A DNA stretch of 64,000 nt from Schistosoma mansoni (taxonomy: Eukaryota; Platyhelminthes; Trematoda; Strigeidida; Schistosomatidae): contig NC_031496.1 in assembly GCF_000237925.1 (NCBI RefSeq), positions 10,130,017 to 10,194,016 on the forward strand. Direction: 5' to 3'. The notes under the pieces are model-generated. The model ran no database searches. It was not told the origin of the DNA and saw only the letters and a list, made by a program, of their open reading frames with translations. The translations under genes and the position numbers were made by a program. Shown piece after piece: positions 12,235 through 21,435 of this stretch. Numbering within the stretch: the stretch's first letter is position 1; the number at the start of each line of letters is the position of its first letter.

Positions 12235-12512
12235 GAAAGCCGTGATCAGTAGACTTAAATCGTGTTGGGTGGGAGGAAGTTACCGACTGAAGACAACGAA
12301 AGATGATCGAACAATGTTATCAATTGACTGAAGTTAGACATTAACACAGCTGGATGCCAGCTCAGTGGTCAAAAGGCTAAGCATTTGAGCGCGAGGCTGA
12401 AGTTCCTGGGTTTGATTTCGGCGTGCGGAGTTGTAGATACGCAGTGCCGAGTAGTCACATATGAGGACAAAATGGCCGTCTAGTGCTCCCAGGTTTTCAA
12501 TGTTGATCTAAC
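12235..12512 (+). repeat. tRNA-derived SINE-like element with decayed hammerhead
   Basis: It has the SINE lead-in 'gaagttagacattaacac', a tRNA-like part 'gccagctcagtggtcaaaag' with a B-box-like 'gggtttgatttc', then a hammerhead relic at 12441-12486. Stem I (GCAGTGC against TAGTGC) and the GGCCGTC cleavage segment remain. CTGA has become CCGA and GAAA has become AAAA, so catalysis is not expected. Confidence 0.75.
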
Positions 12513-12930
12513 TTATATAGTTTCAAAATTTAAATGTAGTGCTATAATATTTAAAACGTCACATACATATACGTATCAAATTTCACTGGATTGAAAGTAA
12601 TTTCTTTTATTAGCTCTCAACCGATAATATATCGATTTCCTACATTCTTTACATATGAGGTACGGTAAGTAAGTAAGACATAACCTTCAAAATCCCTTCG
12701 ACAAATTGACTTTCAAGATAAATTTCATTGAAACAAATGAGAAATAAGGGGGAATTTCTAGAGTTACACTCATTTTATTTATTTGTACTTAATTATCGTT
12801 TCTTGAAATCATAATATTCATTTAGTATGTATAGGGTTGTACAGATTGCTGAATGCCATGGAAATCATACTAAACAACTTTATAATTTATTAGTGTACGG
12901 TAATTCGAAGTGAATATCAACTCTAAGATG

Positions 12931-12986
12931 CAGGTACATCTAACTGACGAGTCCCAAATAGGACGAAACGTGCATCCTGAATTCCA
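12931..12986 (+). ncRNA. Hammerhead ribozyme, Sm-alpha type
   Basis: It contains the core CTGACGA (12944-12950), stem II GTCC/GGAC around CAAATA, then GAAA and a stem III/cleavage segment 'CGTGCATC' before 'CTGAATTCCAC'. This matches the known Schistosoma Sm-alpha hammerhead layout, including the CAAATA loop II and the 'TTCCAC' downstream. The cleavage triplet is ATC, allowed by the NUH rule. Stem I (ATCTAA against CTGAAT) has mismatches, so activity may be weak. No clear Pol III boxes are visible upstream. Confidence 0.82.
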
Positions 12987-13314
12987 CTACTAGCTCCCAC
13001 CCATCTTTACTTATAATTCAGACAGAGTTGGAACTAAAATGGATGTCTTCAGTAATTACTTAGAAAACAAATAAAATTTGTTATTGATCCAAAAATTAAA
13101 GGTCAAAACAAATTGATCGGAAAGTTTATTTATTTGGCTTCGATTTACTAGACAAACTGAACTATAATTTTGTTGTTTACATACAAAATGGGAAAATTTA
13201 TTGCCAACTACATTAGTGAAAAGGAGTTTTCATTTCACTGGAAAAATTCTCAGTCAAAAGTTGTCAAGTATTTTGGATTTTTGTTTGTATTTGTTGTATC
13301 CCAAAGCGATATAT
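12987..13314. other. AT-rich stretch, nothing recognised
   Basis: The frame at 13170-13352 (60 codons) is lysine/phenylalanine-rich and runs into the LTR-like repeat. I do not regard it as a gene. Confidence 0.35.
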
Positions 13315-13802
13315 GGATGGTAACTTTGAGAACTATTTATGGACCAACGTGATATGTATATTTCCTATTGTATAATTGTTAAGTAACTTAACTATTCATA
13401 TTCATGTTCCCCTTATCATGAGATTTATTTTGACCCGTAGACCATTACTGTACGATTTACCATTCATGAGTTATCCCTAGTCTATTAATTACTGTTCCCT
13501 CTATTCACAGACACATTTGGCCAAATCTTGTACAAATGTTATTTTCTATTTTATGGTACGATGTGGTCAGTTTGTTTGGTATATAAACCCATTATGTTTG
13601 AGAACAATGATTCATATTGCAGAGGCTGTTATTGGTGTTCTTGGACTTAACTGACTGGTCTAGGCAGAAAGCAGGACTGATAAGTACTCAAGACTGCTCA
13701 TACGGCTTTTGTGTGTCTTTGCTCTGATCGATAATTCACTACTCTCCAATTGGTGGGGATCATCACGTCATATATTAAACAGGGTACGCACTCGATATAA
13801 CA
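13315..13802 (+). mobile_element. LTR-like repeat (solo LTR), Gypsy-associated family, copy 1
   Basis: About 487 bp, from 'atggtaactttgagaactat' to 'gatataaca', with a TATA-like 'ggtatataaac' near 13578. It aligns along its length with 23393-23880 and 39056-39543. The last of these directly follows a Gypsy integrase remnant, which supports an LTR identity. No internal region flanks this copy, so it is probably a solo LTR. Confidence 0.65.
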
Positions 13803-15439
13803 GTAATTGAGATCAACGATCTTAAAGTAAGTATCCAGTGTACTGTTTTAACATTTTTATAATTACCTAATCATGACCAATCGAATATTTGAATAAATGT
13901 AATCTTAGCAATAACATAAATTTTGTTGTGATGAATTATGAGTTGACAATGATTGGTAGTAATGTAAGCATATAATTGCTACTTCAATCAAGCACATTTT
14001 TTTCTCATTGAACCGTATTACGTAATAAATTAATTGTGTGACAAAAATTAAACTTAAGCTTACTAAACAAGTACTCACTAGTTGAATGTTGTTAAGACTA
14101 AGGTATTAAAATTGTCTAACTATATTTGATATCTTATATCCAAGCCTACTAAAATTATTTAACTATTGAGTGTTAGATTGCTACTCATTTATTATTAATC
14201 TTTATAACTAAATCATATGTAATGTACACCATAATGAAAGGATACATAATGAAACTACTGTTAACAACTGTTAGGAAGAAATCAAGTTGTTTGGTAAATA
14301 TTTGACAAGTTGTCAGTTTTAAGATTTCTGAAAAATATTTGTAATATATGTTAAGAAATTCATGTTGCTGATAGAATTTGGAATGTAGGTGTGCAACTAC
14401 TTATCTCTACGGAAAATACAGATGTCTCTTAATGTGGATAAAGAGAGTAATACTAGGAATCTCTTGCAAAACTATGAAGTAATCATTCGATATTCACAGT
14501 CTTTCAAAGCTGACGAAGTAACTGACGCCAACGTGAATCTTTCTAGGTTTCTGTACCACACATTAACATTAGGCGAAAAAATTAGTAAGATTGGAATCAA
14601 GAGACTCTAGTTGATACGATCAATACTGATGAAAATCCGACACTGAAAATTAGTCTTACAAAGACTGAATGATATATGTAATGGAAATTATAGAGTAATA
14701 TCATGTTTAAAAGTTAAAGGAAATATAAATTGATTCCAACTGCACTGTTAAAACTGATGTTTAGTTACCCCACCGACCATAAGTTGATAACATTTTACGG
14801 GCCCAAAACAAGATGACTTCTCTTCTCAGTAAGTATCAGACTAACAGTTAATGACTTGATGTCATATCTGATCTTGAACCTCCCAGCACTTTTATAACCC
14901 ACTCCTATGTCAGTCAGTGTTGGTTATCACTGGAGACAGTGGTAAGGAATGAATAGCACGTATCCTAACAATCCTAATCTTTGATTGTTCACAATGCCAT
15001 CAATTAATTTACTATATCTACCTATTATCCCACACTTAACCTTCAGATTCCTCACTTGCTTCTGCCACCATACACGAGCAGTATGTTGTGTTGGAAGGTC
15101 GTTAGAATCTGATGCTAGTGGATATTCTTCCTGTACGCGATCCCAACCAACTACCTGAGTGAGAAAACCACAGTCAGTAGGAACCTATATTAAGTAACGG
15201 GATTAAAATATGTACACAATCATTCATTACTACAGGTAAATGTCTCACAGAAGATAAAGCCAGGTTTTCAGCCAGTAAAATATATCTGTCTCCTTATAAT
15301 TAAGCCATATTATAATTAATAATGTGCAACCACTAGCATTTCTTATACACCTTTTGACCTTGGACTAATAAGTCTAGTTGACCTAGCCTATCACAACCCT
15401 TCGATTATTATTGTATTATTCAATTATATACTTATCTTC
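13803..15439. other. Intergenic DNA, no gene recognised
   Basis: The frame at 14389-14610 (73 codons) matches nothing I know and lacks supporting context. No RNA gene is seen. Confidence 0.4.
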
Positions 15440-15890
15440 ATTACTATCATAGCCATAAACTAATACACAGTACAGTACACTCGAACTCAAATAGACCGAA
15501 TTTTATGATACAATTACTGAAATAGTGTACATAATAAGTAGTATAGAAATCTAAACATTTAATCAATAAAAATTTTTAAAAAAAAGATAATTAACATATT
15601 TTAATGATAATCTAATGAACGAGAACATAAGTGGGGACAATCGAGTGTATGTGAATACAAAAGTACAGAACAGCTTAGTAAAATATGAGAACCATTACAG
15701 TGAATATTTCATTTGCAAAATCTCAGACTTCATTGTTCTTTCATTTCAAAATCAGTCACTCTTTGTTCTCGTTTTCTTCTCTTCAATCTTCTTAACCTTC
15801 TATCTTCAAACATTTCACTTTATATTCATGATACATACACTACTTATATCTATCGACATCAGTAGCACATACCATAATAGCATTTATCTG
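15440..15890 (-). repeat. Unclassified dispersed repeat, 5' half, reversed
   Basis: It is the reverse complement of the 5' part of the family at 41600-41915: 'gtggggacaatcgagtgtat', 'tttgcaaaatctcagac' and 'atatctatcgacatc'. It ends where the SINE composite inserts. Confidence 0.6.
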
Positions 15891-15892
15891 AA

Positions 15893-15905
15893 AAAGTCAT
15901 AATAA
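15893..15905 (+). repeat. Target-site duplication (left) of the 15.9-kb SINE composite
   Basis: AAAGTCATAATAA, repeated exactly at 16556-16568. It defines the whole 15906-16555 block as one insertion. Confidence 0.8.
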
Positions 15906-15990
15906 TCAGAAGGGGTTTTGTGGAGATTTCAGTATTTTCATAGTTGAAAGCATGAGTCAATTGAAACTAGACCACCAAGGAAAACCGGAA

Positions 15991-16036
15991 GCACTGGATG
16001 GCCGTTTCGTCCTATTGTGAGGCTCCTCAGCAGTGC
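15991..16036 (-). ncRNA. Hammerhead ribozyme relic in SINE, left unit
   Basis: On the minus strand: stem I GCACTG, CTGAGGA, a mutated stem II start (GCCT instead of GTCC), then ATAGGAC, GAAAC, cleavage triplet ATC, and stem I partner CAGTGC. Stem I is perfect; stem II is weakened. Confidence 0.75.
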
Positions 16037-16456
16037 ACATCCGCGATCTCGCCTCTCGAGATTCGAACCCAGGATCTACCAGTCTCGCGCCAGAGCGCTT
16101 AACCACTAAACCACTGAGCCGGCATCCGATGGTCTAGCTTCAATTGACTCATGCTTTCAACGATGAAAATACTGAAATTTCCAAAAAACCCCTTCTGATC
16201 TATAATCATATGCTCACTAGTGACTGAGTTCAAGAGATATTTCCTGGAGTTCTAGTGAGAAGCAGTGACCAATGGAGTTCAACCAAGTCTTTTGTGAGAT
16301 AGGAACTTACTGAAGACAATTGGTGAATGGTTGCTCAATTTCGTGGATTGGTTGAAGTTAGACATTAACACCATCGGATGCTCGCTCAGTGGTCTATCGG
16401 TTAAGTGCTCCGGCTCGAGACCGGGTTCGAATCTCGCAAGGTGGGATCGTGGATGC

Positions 16457-16502
16457 GTACTGCTGAGGAGTCCAACAATAGGACGGAACGGCCGTCCAGT
16501 GC
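16457..16502 (+). ncRNA. Hammerhead ribozyme relic in SINE, right unit
   Basis: Stem I GTACTG/CAGTGC, CTGAGGA, stem II GTCC/GGAC, palindromic stem III CGGCCG and cleavage triplet GTC. The conserved GAAA is GGAA, a core change expected to abolish or strongly reduce cleavage. Confidence 0.75.
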
Positions 16503-16555
16503 TTTACAGTTTTCCTTGGTGGTCTAGCTTCAATTGACTCATGATTTCAACTATG

Positions 16556-16568
16556 AAAGTCATAATAA
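16556..16568 (+). repeat. Target-site duplication (right) of the 15.9-kb SINE composite
   Basis: Exact repeat of 15893-15905. Confidence 0.8.
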
Positions 16569-17079
16569 ATCATTTACAAATCCTTTCATCAATAAGAATA
16601 ATCGAAATATTTTTTTTAAAGATTATCTGATAGTAAATTATTAAGGTTAAATGTGTCAAAGAAACGAAAAGAGCACTGGTTACCTTTTAAAAATATATTT
16701 TTATTGCCTGAAATATTACTAAAATTTAAATAAAATGAGTCCCATTAAAAAAAAGGTAGGAAAGAAAAGAAGAATACTCAGTTTTGATCCAGATTATTGG
16801 AATGTTTAACTTTCATTCATTATAGAATAATCGAATGGAATGGAAAAAATCACAATGAATTGACCTAATAATAAACTTAATGGTTTTTTTCTAAAACATC
16901 TATAATTATAGAGAATACGTTTACGTTTAAGGCATTTAAATATAAGTTCATTTTGCCTGAGGTAGTCAGTTATTTGATTTTTTGTATGTCTGGTAATATC
17001 TTTAACAACTATCAGCAATTTTCTTTCATATTTAGACTGATAGCCAAGAAACTCATTAATGTATATCATATCCTGACTT
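16569..17079. other. AT-rich stretch, nothing recognised
   Basis: The frame at 16806-17069 (-) has no recognisable motif. Confidence 0.35.
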
Positions 17080-17555
17080 AGTGAGAATCTTCAATACGAA
17101 CGTCAAGACAATCCTGCTGTACGGAGCTGAAACATGGAGAACTACTACATCCATCGTCAAGAAGGTACAAGTATTTATTAAATAGTTGTTTACGTAAAAT
17201 ACTTAACATTCACTGGCCCAATACTATCAGCAACAGCATTTTATGGGAGAGGACAAACCAGATTCCAGCTGAAGAGGAAATTAGGAAAAGATGTTGGAAG
17301 TGGATCGGACATACATTAAGGAAATCACCAATGTGCATTACAAGGCAATCCCTAACTTGGAATCCGGAAGGGAAGTGGAAAAGAGGAAGGCCAAAGAACA
17401 CATTACACCGAGAAATAGAAGCAGATATGAAAAGGATGAATGTTAACTGGAAAGAACTGGAAAGGAAGGCTCAGGACAGAGTTGGATGGAGAATGCTGGT
17501 GAGCGGCCTATGCTCCTCGATGAGGGGTAACAGGCGTAAGTAAGTAAGTAAGTAT
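17080..17555 (+). mobile_element. RTE-clade (SR2-like) retrotransposon, 5'-truncated 3' end
   Basis: It begins in the reverse transcriptase C-terminal region ('[12 protein letters not shown]' near 17115) and runs to the family signature [26 protein letters not shown] (frame 17331-17543). It ends in a TAAG tandem at about 17538-17555. 5' truncation is normal for target-primed insertion. Near identity with positions 1-271 shows recent mobility. The minus frame at 17210-17401 is a shadow. Confidence 0.88.
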
Positions 17556-17748
17556 ATTCTAACTTGATTCTGTTGAAGTATTGTATACATTGATGTTATA
17601 TTCATGTCGCCTTTTACCTATACTTGAAAACTAGGAATCACTGTAATTCCCTCGATGCGAAGTAAGAATACAAAAGACTTGTACAAGTGAAGATGAATTC
17701 TATATTAGATACAACAACACTAGCATAAAGTACACTCATTTATATCCA
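17556..17748. other. AT-rich spacer, nothing recognised
   Basis: No gene or repeat that I can support. Confidence 0.3.
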
Positions 17749-18064
17749 CAAAGGGTTGTGGAGATTGTTGAGTTTTGATTGAGTTTATGAATCGAACAAT
17801 GTTAGACCACCACTGAAAACATGGAAGCACTGGACAGCCGTTTCGTCCTATTGTGGGGCTCCTCAGCGGTCTAGGGGTTAAGGTTTCGAGGGAGAGACTG
17901 AAGGTCTCGGATTTGAATCTCACGTGCGAGGCGGTGGATGCTCACTTCTAGGTCTGATAATAGGACGAAACAAATGTCCAGTGTTTCCATGTTTTCAATG
18001 GTGGTATAACATTGATCGATTCGTAAAGTCAATCAAAACTCAACAATCTCCACAACCCTTTACT
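17749..18064. mobile_element. Fold-back SINE/hammerhead element with ~85-bp inverted arms
   Basis: The left arm, about 17751-17836 ('aagggttgtggagattgttg...'), is the reverse complement of the right arm, about 17974-18061 ('...caacaatctccacaaccctt'). Inside, a minus-strand hammerhead core (17827-17866) abuts a plus-strand tRNA-like segment ('cggtctaggggttaagg', B-box-like 'ggatttgaatctc') followed by a decayed plus-strand hammerhead. This is the same plan as the 15.9-kb composite, with different arms. No clear target duplication is seen. Confidence 0.78.
17827..17866 (-). ncRNA. Hammerhead core, truncated at the junction
   Basis: On the minus strand: CTGAGGAGCCCC, then CAATAGGAC, GAAAC, GGCTGTC and CAGTGC. 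The 5' strand of stem I has been replaced by tRNA-like sequence at the inversion junction, so the ribozyme cannot fold in full. Confidence 0.65.
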
Positions 18065-18069
18065 AATAA

Positions 18070-18325
18070 TGTGATGTGGGTTAAGTAATATGTAATGATG
18101 GTCGGGCATTGAATGTATTTCAGTAGAAGATCGATAACGAAAGAACGGAAACGAAACGCAGTTGGTATGAAAGTAAGGAATGGTCAAGATTGAGACAATT
18201 GATTGATAGTTTGCAAATTAACTGTTTACTGTATGGTTGTCAGATTTTAGTGAGATATTCTGTAATTTTGTGCTAGAATACATTCCATTGTCCCCACTCG
18301 TGTTCTTGTTCACCACAATAATACT
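18070..18325 (+). repeat. Unclassified dispersed repeat, 5' half
   Basis: It shares 'gacaattgattgatag', 'tttgcaaattaactg', 'gtatggttgtcagatttt' and 'cattgtccccactcgtg' with 24040-24355 and 41640-41905. Non-coding. Confidence 0.62.
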
Positions 18326-18964
18326 CACTTATGTACTGATTTATACACCCATTTTGATTATTAGTTAGAAAAAAGTCACGTATACGAAAAATACCCAGAA
18401 TTACAACGAATTACATGCTGCCTGTCATGCTGAACATAGTTCATGTTAGTTTAATACGAGAACATCATGTCTTGAATAACTTGAAAAACACCGAAATAAA
18501 TCAATGTTATACTGAATAGAAATAACACACCAAAAATACAACCGATACTATACTGAATGACCATCATATGGAATGAAAATAACCGTAGTAATGTTGATCA
18601 AATATCATAATGCGTCAAAATGTGACTTTATCTTTTCATCCCATCATATCAACTAGTATTACTATTACTAAATTAAATGCTACTTCAACATCCAGTTTCT
18701 CAACTGAGACTGTCAGTGAATTCAAATACACTATACACATCATTCATTCAAGCCGACTTAGATTTTGAGTCTTGTTGATTGTTTTAGATTTCTCCTTTTT
18801 TACTACTAAATTTCGCACTCTGATATTTTTAAATCGTAGACTTTTGGGCTTCAACCTGTATTTTAAAATATTTAGTGATTTTATTCCCCATCACTGATTC
18901 ATTCTTCCTGTTTTCTTTGTCACTGTTCAAGTCAAATAGCTAAAAGCTAAGATTGTTGAGCGGT
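18326..18964. other. AT-rich stretch, nothing recognised
   Basis: No gene or repeat that I can support. Confidence 0.35.
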
Positions 18965-19160
18965 TGGACTTAGTCTGTAGAAAATCCACGTGTCGTTCCA
19001 GTGGAAGATCGTCAGTATAGTATGCCTGGAGTATTATGGGGTTAAATCTCATGTCACCCAGCTCCACAGTCTGAGTTACCGTTGATCTGTTTGGGTCATG
19101 ACTGAGCTCCCGTAGGACTGAGGTATTCTCAGACTAATGACTAATCTGTGGTGACTAGAC
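18965..19160 (+). repeat. Dispersed repeat, possibly SINE-like, copy 1
   Basis: It shares ordered words with 45555-45765: 'gtgtcgtt', 'tgtcacccagctccacagtc', 'gactgaggt' and 'ctgtggtgacta'. There are weak tRNA-like features but no convincing A/B box pair. Confidence 0.5.
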
Positions 19161-19999
19161 AATTGTAAAAACTAAGATTACTGTATCTTTTGATGCTTCA
19201 TAAGAGTACATTAAAACTTAATAAACTGAAGGTGCTAACTTATTCTTTTTCATTTATTCCTGAATTTCAATTATAAACGATTCAGGAAATTTCACACATA
19301 TTTTGACAGAAAAAACAGAGATCAAACTTCTCTATTCTATTTTTTCGGTCTGATTAAACAGAAAAATAAACCTCTAAATGCATCATTTTACACTTTTCAT
19401 ATCCATTTTTCATACTACACTATTCCATTTTTTCACAATGATCATAGAAAAGTGATGTTATCTGTAATCAGATTCGTACAGTCGCATAACAGTTGTTAAC
19501 AGCAATTGTATATTTGTGTGACAAGTGCTCATTACCAAACAAGCAGTATAATGGAAGATAGTCTTCGTTACCAACGGATATTATCTAGAAAACCAACAAA
19601 GCTACCGAGGGTTGACTAAACGTTTTTTCCAAGCTTCACACTCAGGAGTAATAATTTATAGAATAGAACTCAAGTTTTTTAAGCCTTTTGGTGAAAATGA
19701 CGCTCTTAAGAGACTCATAATCCAATTGTTCATTTTCTCTAACTTTAGTTAATCATCTTCATAAAGCAACAATTTTGTACATGATGAATATCTCATGATT
19801 TTTCATTATCTCTACGAGATAAGAATTCATGTATATAGAGATGCATAACTGAATATGGCTTCATATTAAGAATGATAGAATTTAGCGTACGAATCAAGTA
19901 TTTTGAACAGCCAAGTCAATTTGTGGTTTTTTAGTTTGGGTTCCCTTTCATGTAAATACCTGATTTAAAAAATAGTCTTCAAAAAAGATGGAAATATTT
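19161..19999. other. AT-rich stretch, nothing recognised
   Basis: No gene or repeat that I can support. Confidence 0.35.
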
Positions 20000-20235
20000 G
20001 TAAATAAAGACAGTACCTGTTGACAATACTGTGGTGTGTGCTACTAATGTTGACAGATATAAGTAGTATCTATCTGGAGGCAGAAGGTTAAGAATATTGA
20101 AGAGAAGAGAGTGAGAACAGAGAATGATTGGTGTGAAAACGAAGGAAAATTCAAATCTAAGACAACTTATTGACATTTCGCAAATGAAATATTCACTGTA
20201 TGATTCTCAGATTTTATTAAGACATTCTATAATTT
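20000..20235 (+). repeat. Unclassified dispersed repeat, 5' part
   Basis: It carries the family words 'gacatttcgcaaatgaa' and 'gtatgattctcagatttt', matching 41755-41840. The short frames here on both strands are not genes. Confidence 0.55.
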
Positions 20236-20545
20236 TAATAGTTGAGATCATGAGTCACTTATGTTTTCGTTCATTTCAATACCATATATTGAAACAAAGA
20301 TTCCAGTAAAGGAAATATAACGATATGTATGGTAACGTATGTTTTTGACAGATCACCCTCTCATATAATTATCCTTTTACTTAGTAACTTAACATATAAC
20401 CTATTGTAATTTAGATTATTAAAATTTAAGTTCAAGTATAATTGAAAACATCAAGAAAGAGATATAAACTGAACTATATGAGAATTCTTTAAAACAAAAA
20501 AAGATGTGAAATTGTTATATTTTCACTAATCAATAAACTGTTGAT
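20236..20545. other. AT-rich stretch, nothing recognised
   Basis: No gene or repeat that I can support. Confidence 0.3.
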
Positions 20546-20557
20546 ATATATTTATCT

Positions 20558-20694
20558 GAAGGGGTTTTGTGGAGATTTAGTATTTTTCATATTACTACTG
20601 AGGAGTCCCACAGTAAGATGAAATGGCTGTCCAGTGCTTCCAGGTTTTCCATGGTGGTCTAGCTTCAATTGACTCATGCTTTCAACTATGAAAA
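20558..20694 (+). mobile_element. Short SINE/hammerhead element with 12-bp target duplication
   Basis: It runs from 'gaaggggttttgtggagatt' to 'tttcaactatgaaaa', bounded by ATATATTTATCT at 20546-20557 and 20695-20706. The 5' ~35 bp are the reversed tail seen in the fold-back elements, joined directly to a hammerhead segment without the tRNA part. The core is degenerate: GGAC has become AGAT, which weakens stem II. Confidence 0.8.
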
Positions 20695-20827
20695 ATATAT
20701 TTATCTACTTTATTCTTATCTTACTGCTTTTTTTTCCTGTTTTTATATGCTGACCCATTGATAACTGCTAAAGTACATTATGGACAGATATGTAGGTTTC
20801 TATTTTGTTAATTATAAGTAATATTAT

Positions 20828-20971
20828 CAGAAGGGGTTTTGTGGAGATTTAGTATTTTCATAGTGGATGCGCACTGCTGAGGAGTCCCATAGTAGGACGA
20901 AACGGCCGTCCAGTGCTTTCAGGTTTTCCATGGTGGTCTAGTTTCAATTGACTCACGCTGTCAACTGTGAA
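20828..20971 (+). mobile_element. Short SINE/hammerhead element with 15-bp target duplication
   Basis: A 144-bp insertion from 'cagaaggggttttgtgg' to 'gctgtcaactgtgaa', between exact TATAAGTAATATTAT copies at 20813-20827 and 20972-20986. It lacks the tRNA-like region but has the best-preserved hammerhead of the family here. It shares its left end with the 15.9-kb composite, so 'TCAGAAGG' is a genuine 5' terminus rather than an accident of one copy. Confidence 0.85.
20871..20916 (+). ncRNA. Hammerhead ribozyme, apparently intact core
   Basis: In order: stem I GCACTG, CTGAGGA, stem II GTCC, loop CATAGTA, GGAC, GAAA, then CGGCCG, cleavage triplet GTC and stem I partner CAGTGC. Stem I is perfect over 6 bp and stem II over 4 bp. 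All conserved core positions that I can check are present. Stem III is palindromic with no loop, so a monomer can form it only poorly. Related schistosome hammerheads with minimal stem III are known to work better as dimers. Confidence 0.86.
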
Positions 20972-20986
20972 TATAAGTAATATTAT

Positions 20987-21435
20987 TAGTTATTCCAATA
21001 CTTCTATATAATTGTTACTTCACGTTCAATAACTTCAAACTGTATTGTATTCTAATAAGGAGAATATATTTGTAAAATCTCAGCAAATATTTCCTTGAAA
21101 AAGCTTGGACTAGATTGCTAAGCAAAGCGTTGGATTTACTTCAAATTTATTCACTGAGATTTTACAAATATATATTCTTCCTATTTAATGTCTTACATAA
21201 ACTCGGCGCCTAAATACTGTGAAGTGTATTGTATTCTATTGCAAATTAGATTATTATGTAATTCAATAGATTAAAACAACAGTAGGCTGAAATTGAATTA
21301 AGAAATTCCTTAAAATTAAATATAAGTTAATGATGATTATATCACTAAACGTTCTATTATCTAAATATAAATTTAAATAATGTCATCACTGAAATATATT
21401 TATCTCAAGTTGAAAATATGTTTAACCACTTTTCA
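20987..21435. other. AT-rich stretch; loose inverted pair
   Basis: 'tttgtaaaatctcag' near 21072 and its complement near 21155 form a loose inverted pair. No gene is recognised. Confidence 0.3.

Larger units (their letters stand above)
15906..16555. mobile_element. Fold-back SINE composite: inverted plus direct tRNA/hammerhead units
   Basis: A single 650-bp insertion bounded by 13-bp target duplications. The left unit (15906-16199) is in minus orientation: tail, hammerhead (15991-16036), tRNA-like region with B-box relic 'gattcgaaccc' and A-box relic 'cactaaaccactgagccgg'. It is itself flanked by ~66-bp inverted repeats ('tcagaaggggtttt...' and '...aaaaccccttctga'). A linker with 'catatgctcactagtgactg' follows. 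The right unit (about 16370-16555) is in plus orientation, with 'ctcgctcagtggtctatcgg', B box 'gggttcgaatc' and a second hammerhead (16457-16502), ending 'tttcaactatg'. Both hammerheads carry core changes: GAGTCC is altered in the left one, GAAA is GGAA in the right one. The target duplication points to retroposition, presumably with borrowed LINE enzymes. Confidence 0.82.

Noticed and set aside
16004-16130. Genuine tRNA gene at the tRNA-like segment of the SINE
   Set aside because: A- and B-box-like words are present, but no full cloverleaf or acceptor stem is seen, and the same sequence recurs as a repeat fused to the hammerhead.
16331-16537. 68-codon plus-strand frame
   Set aside because: It reads through the tRNA-like and hammerhead parts of the SINE.
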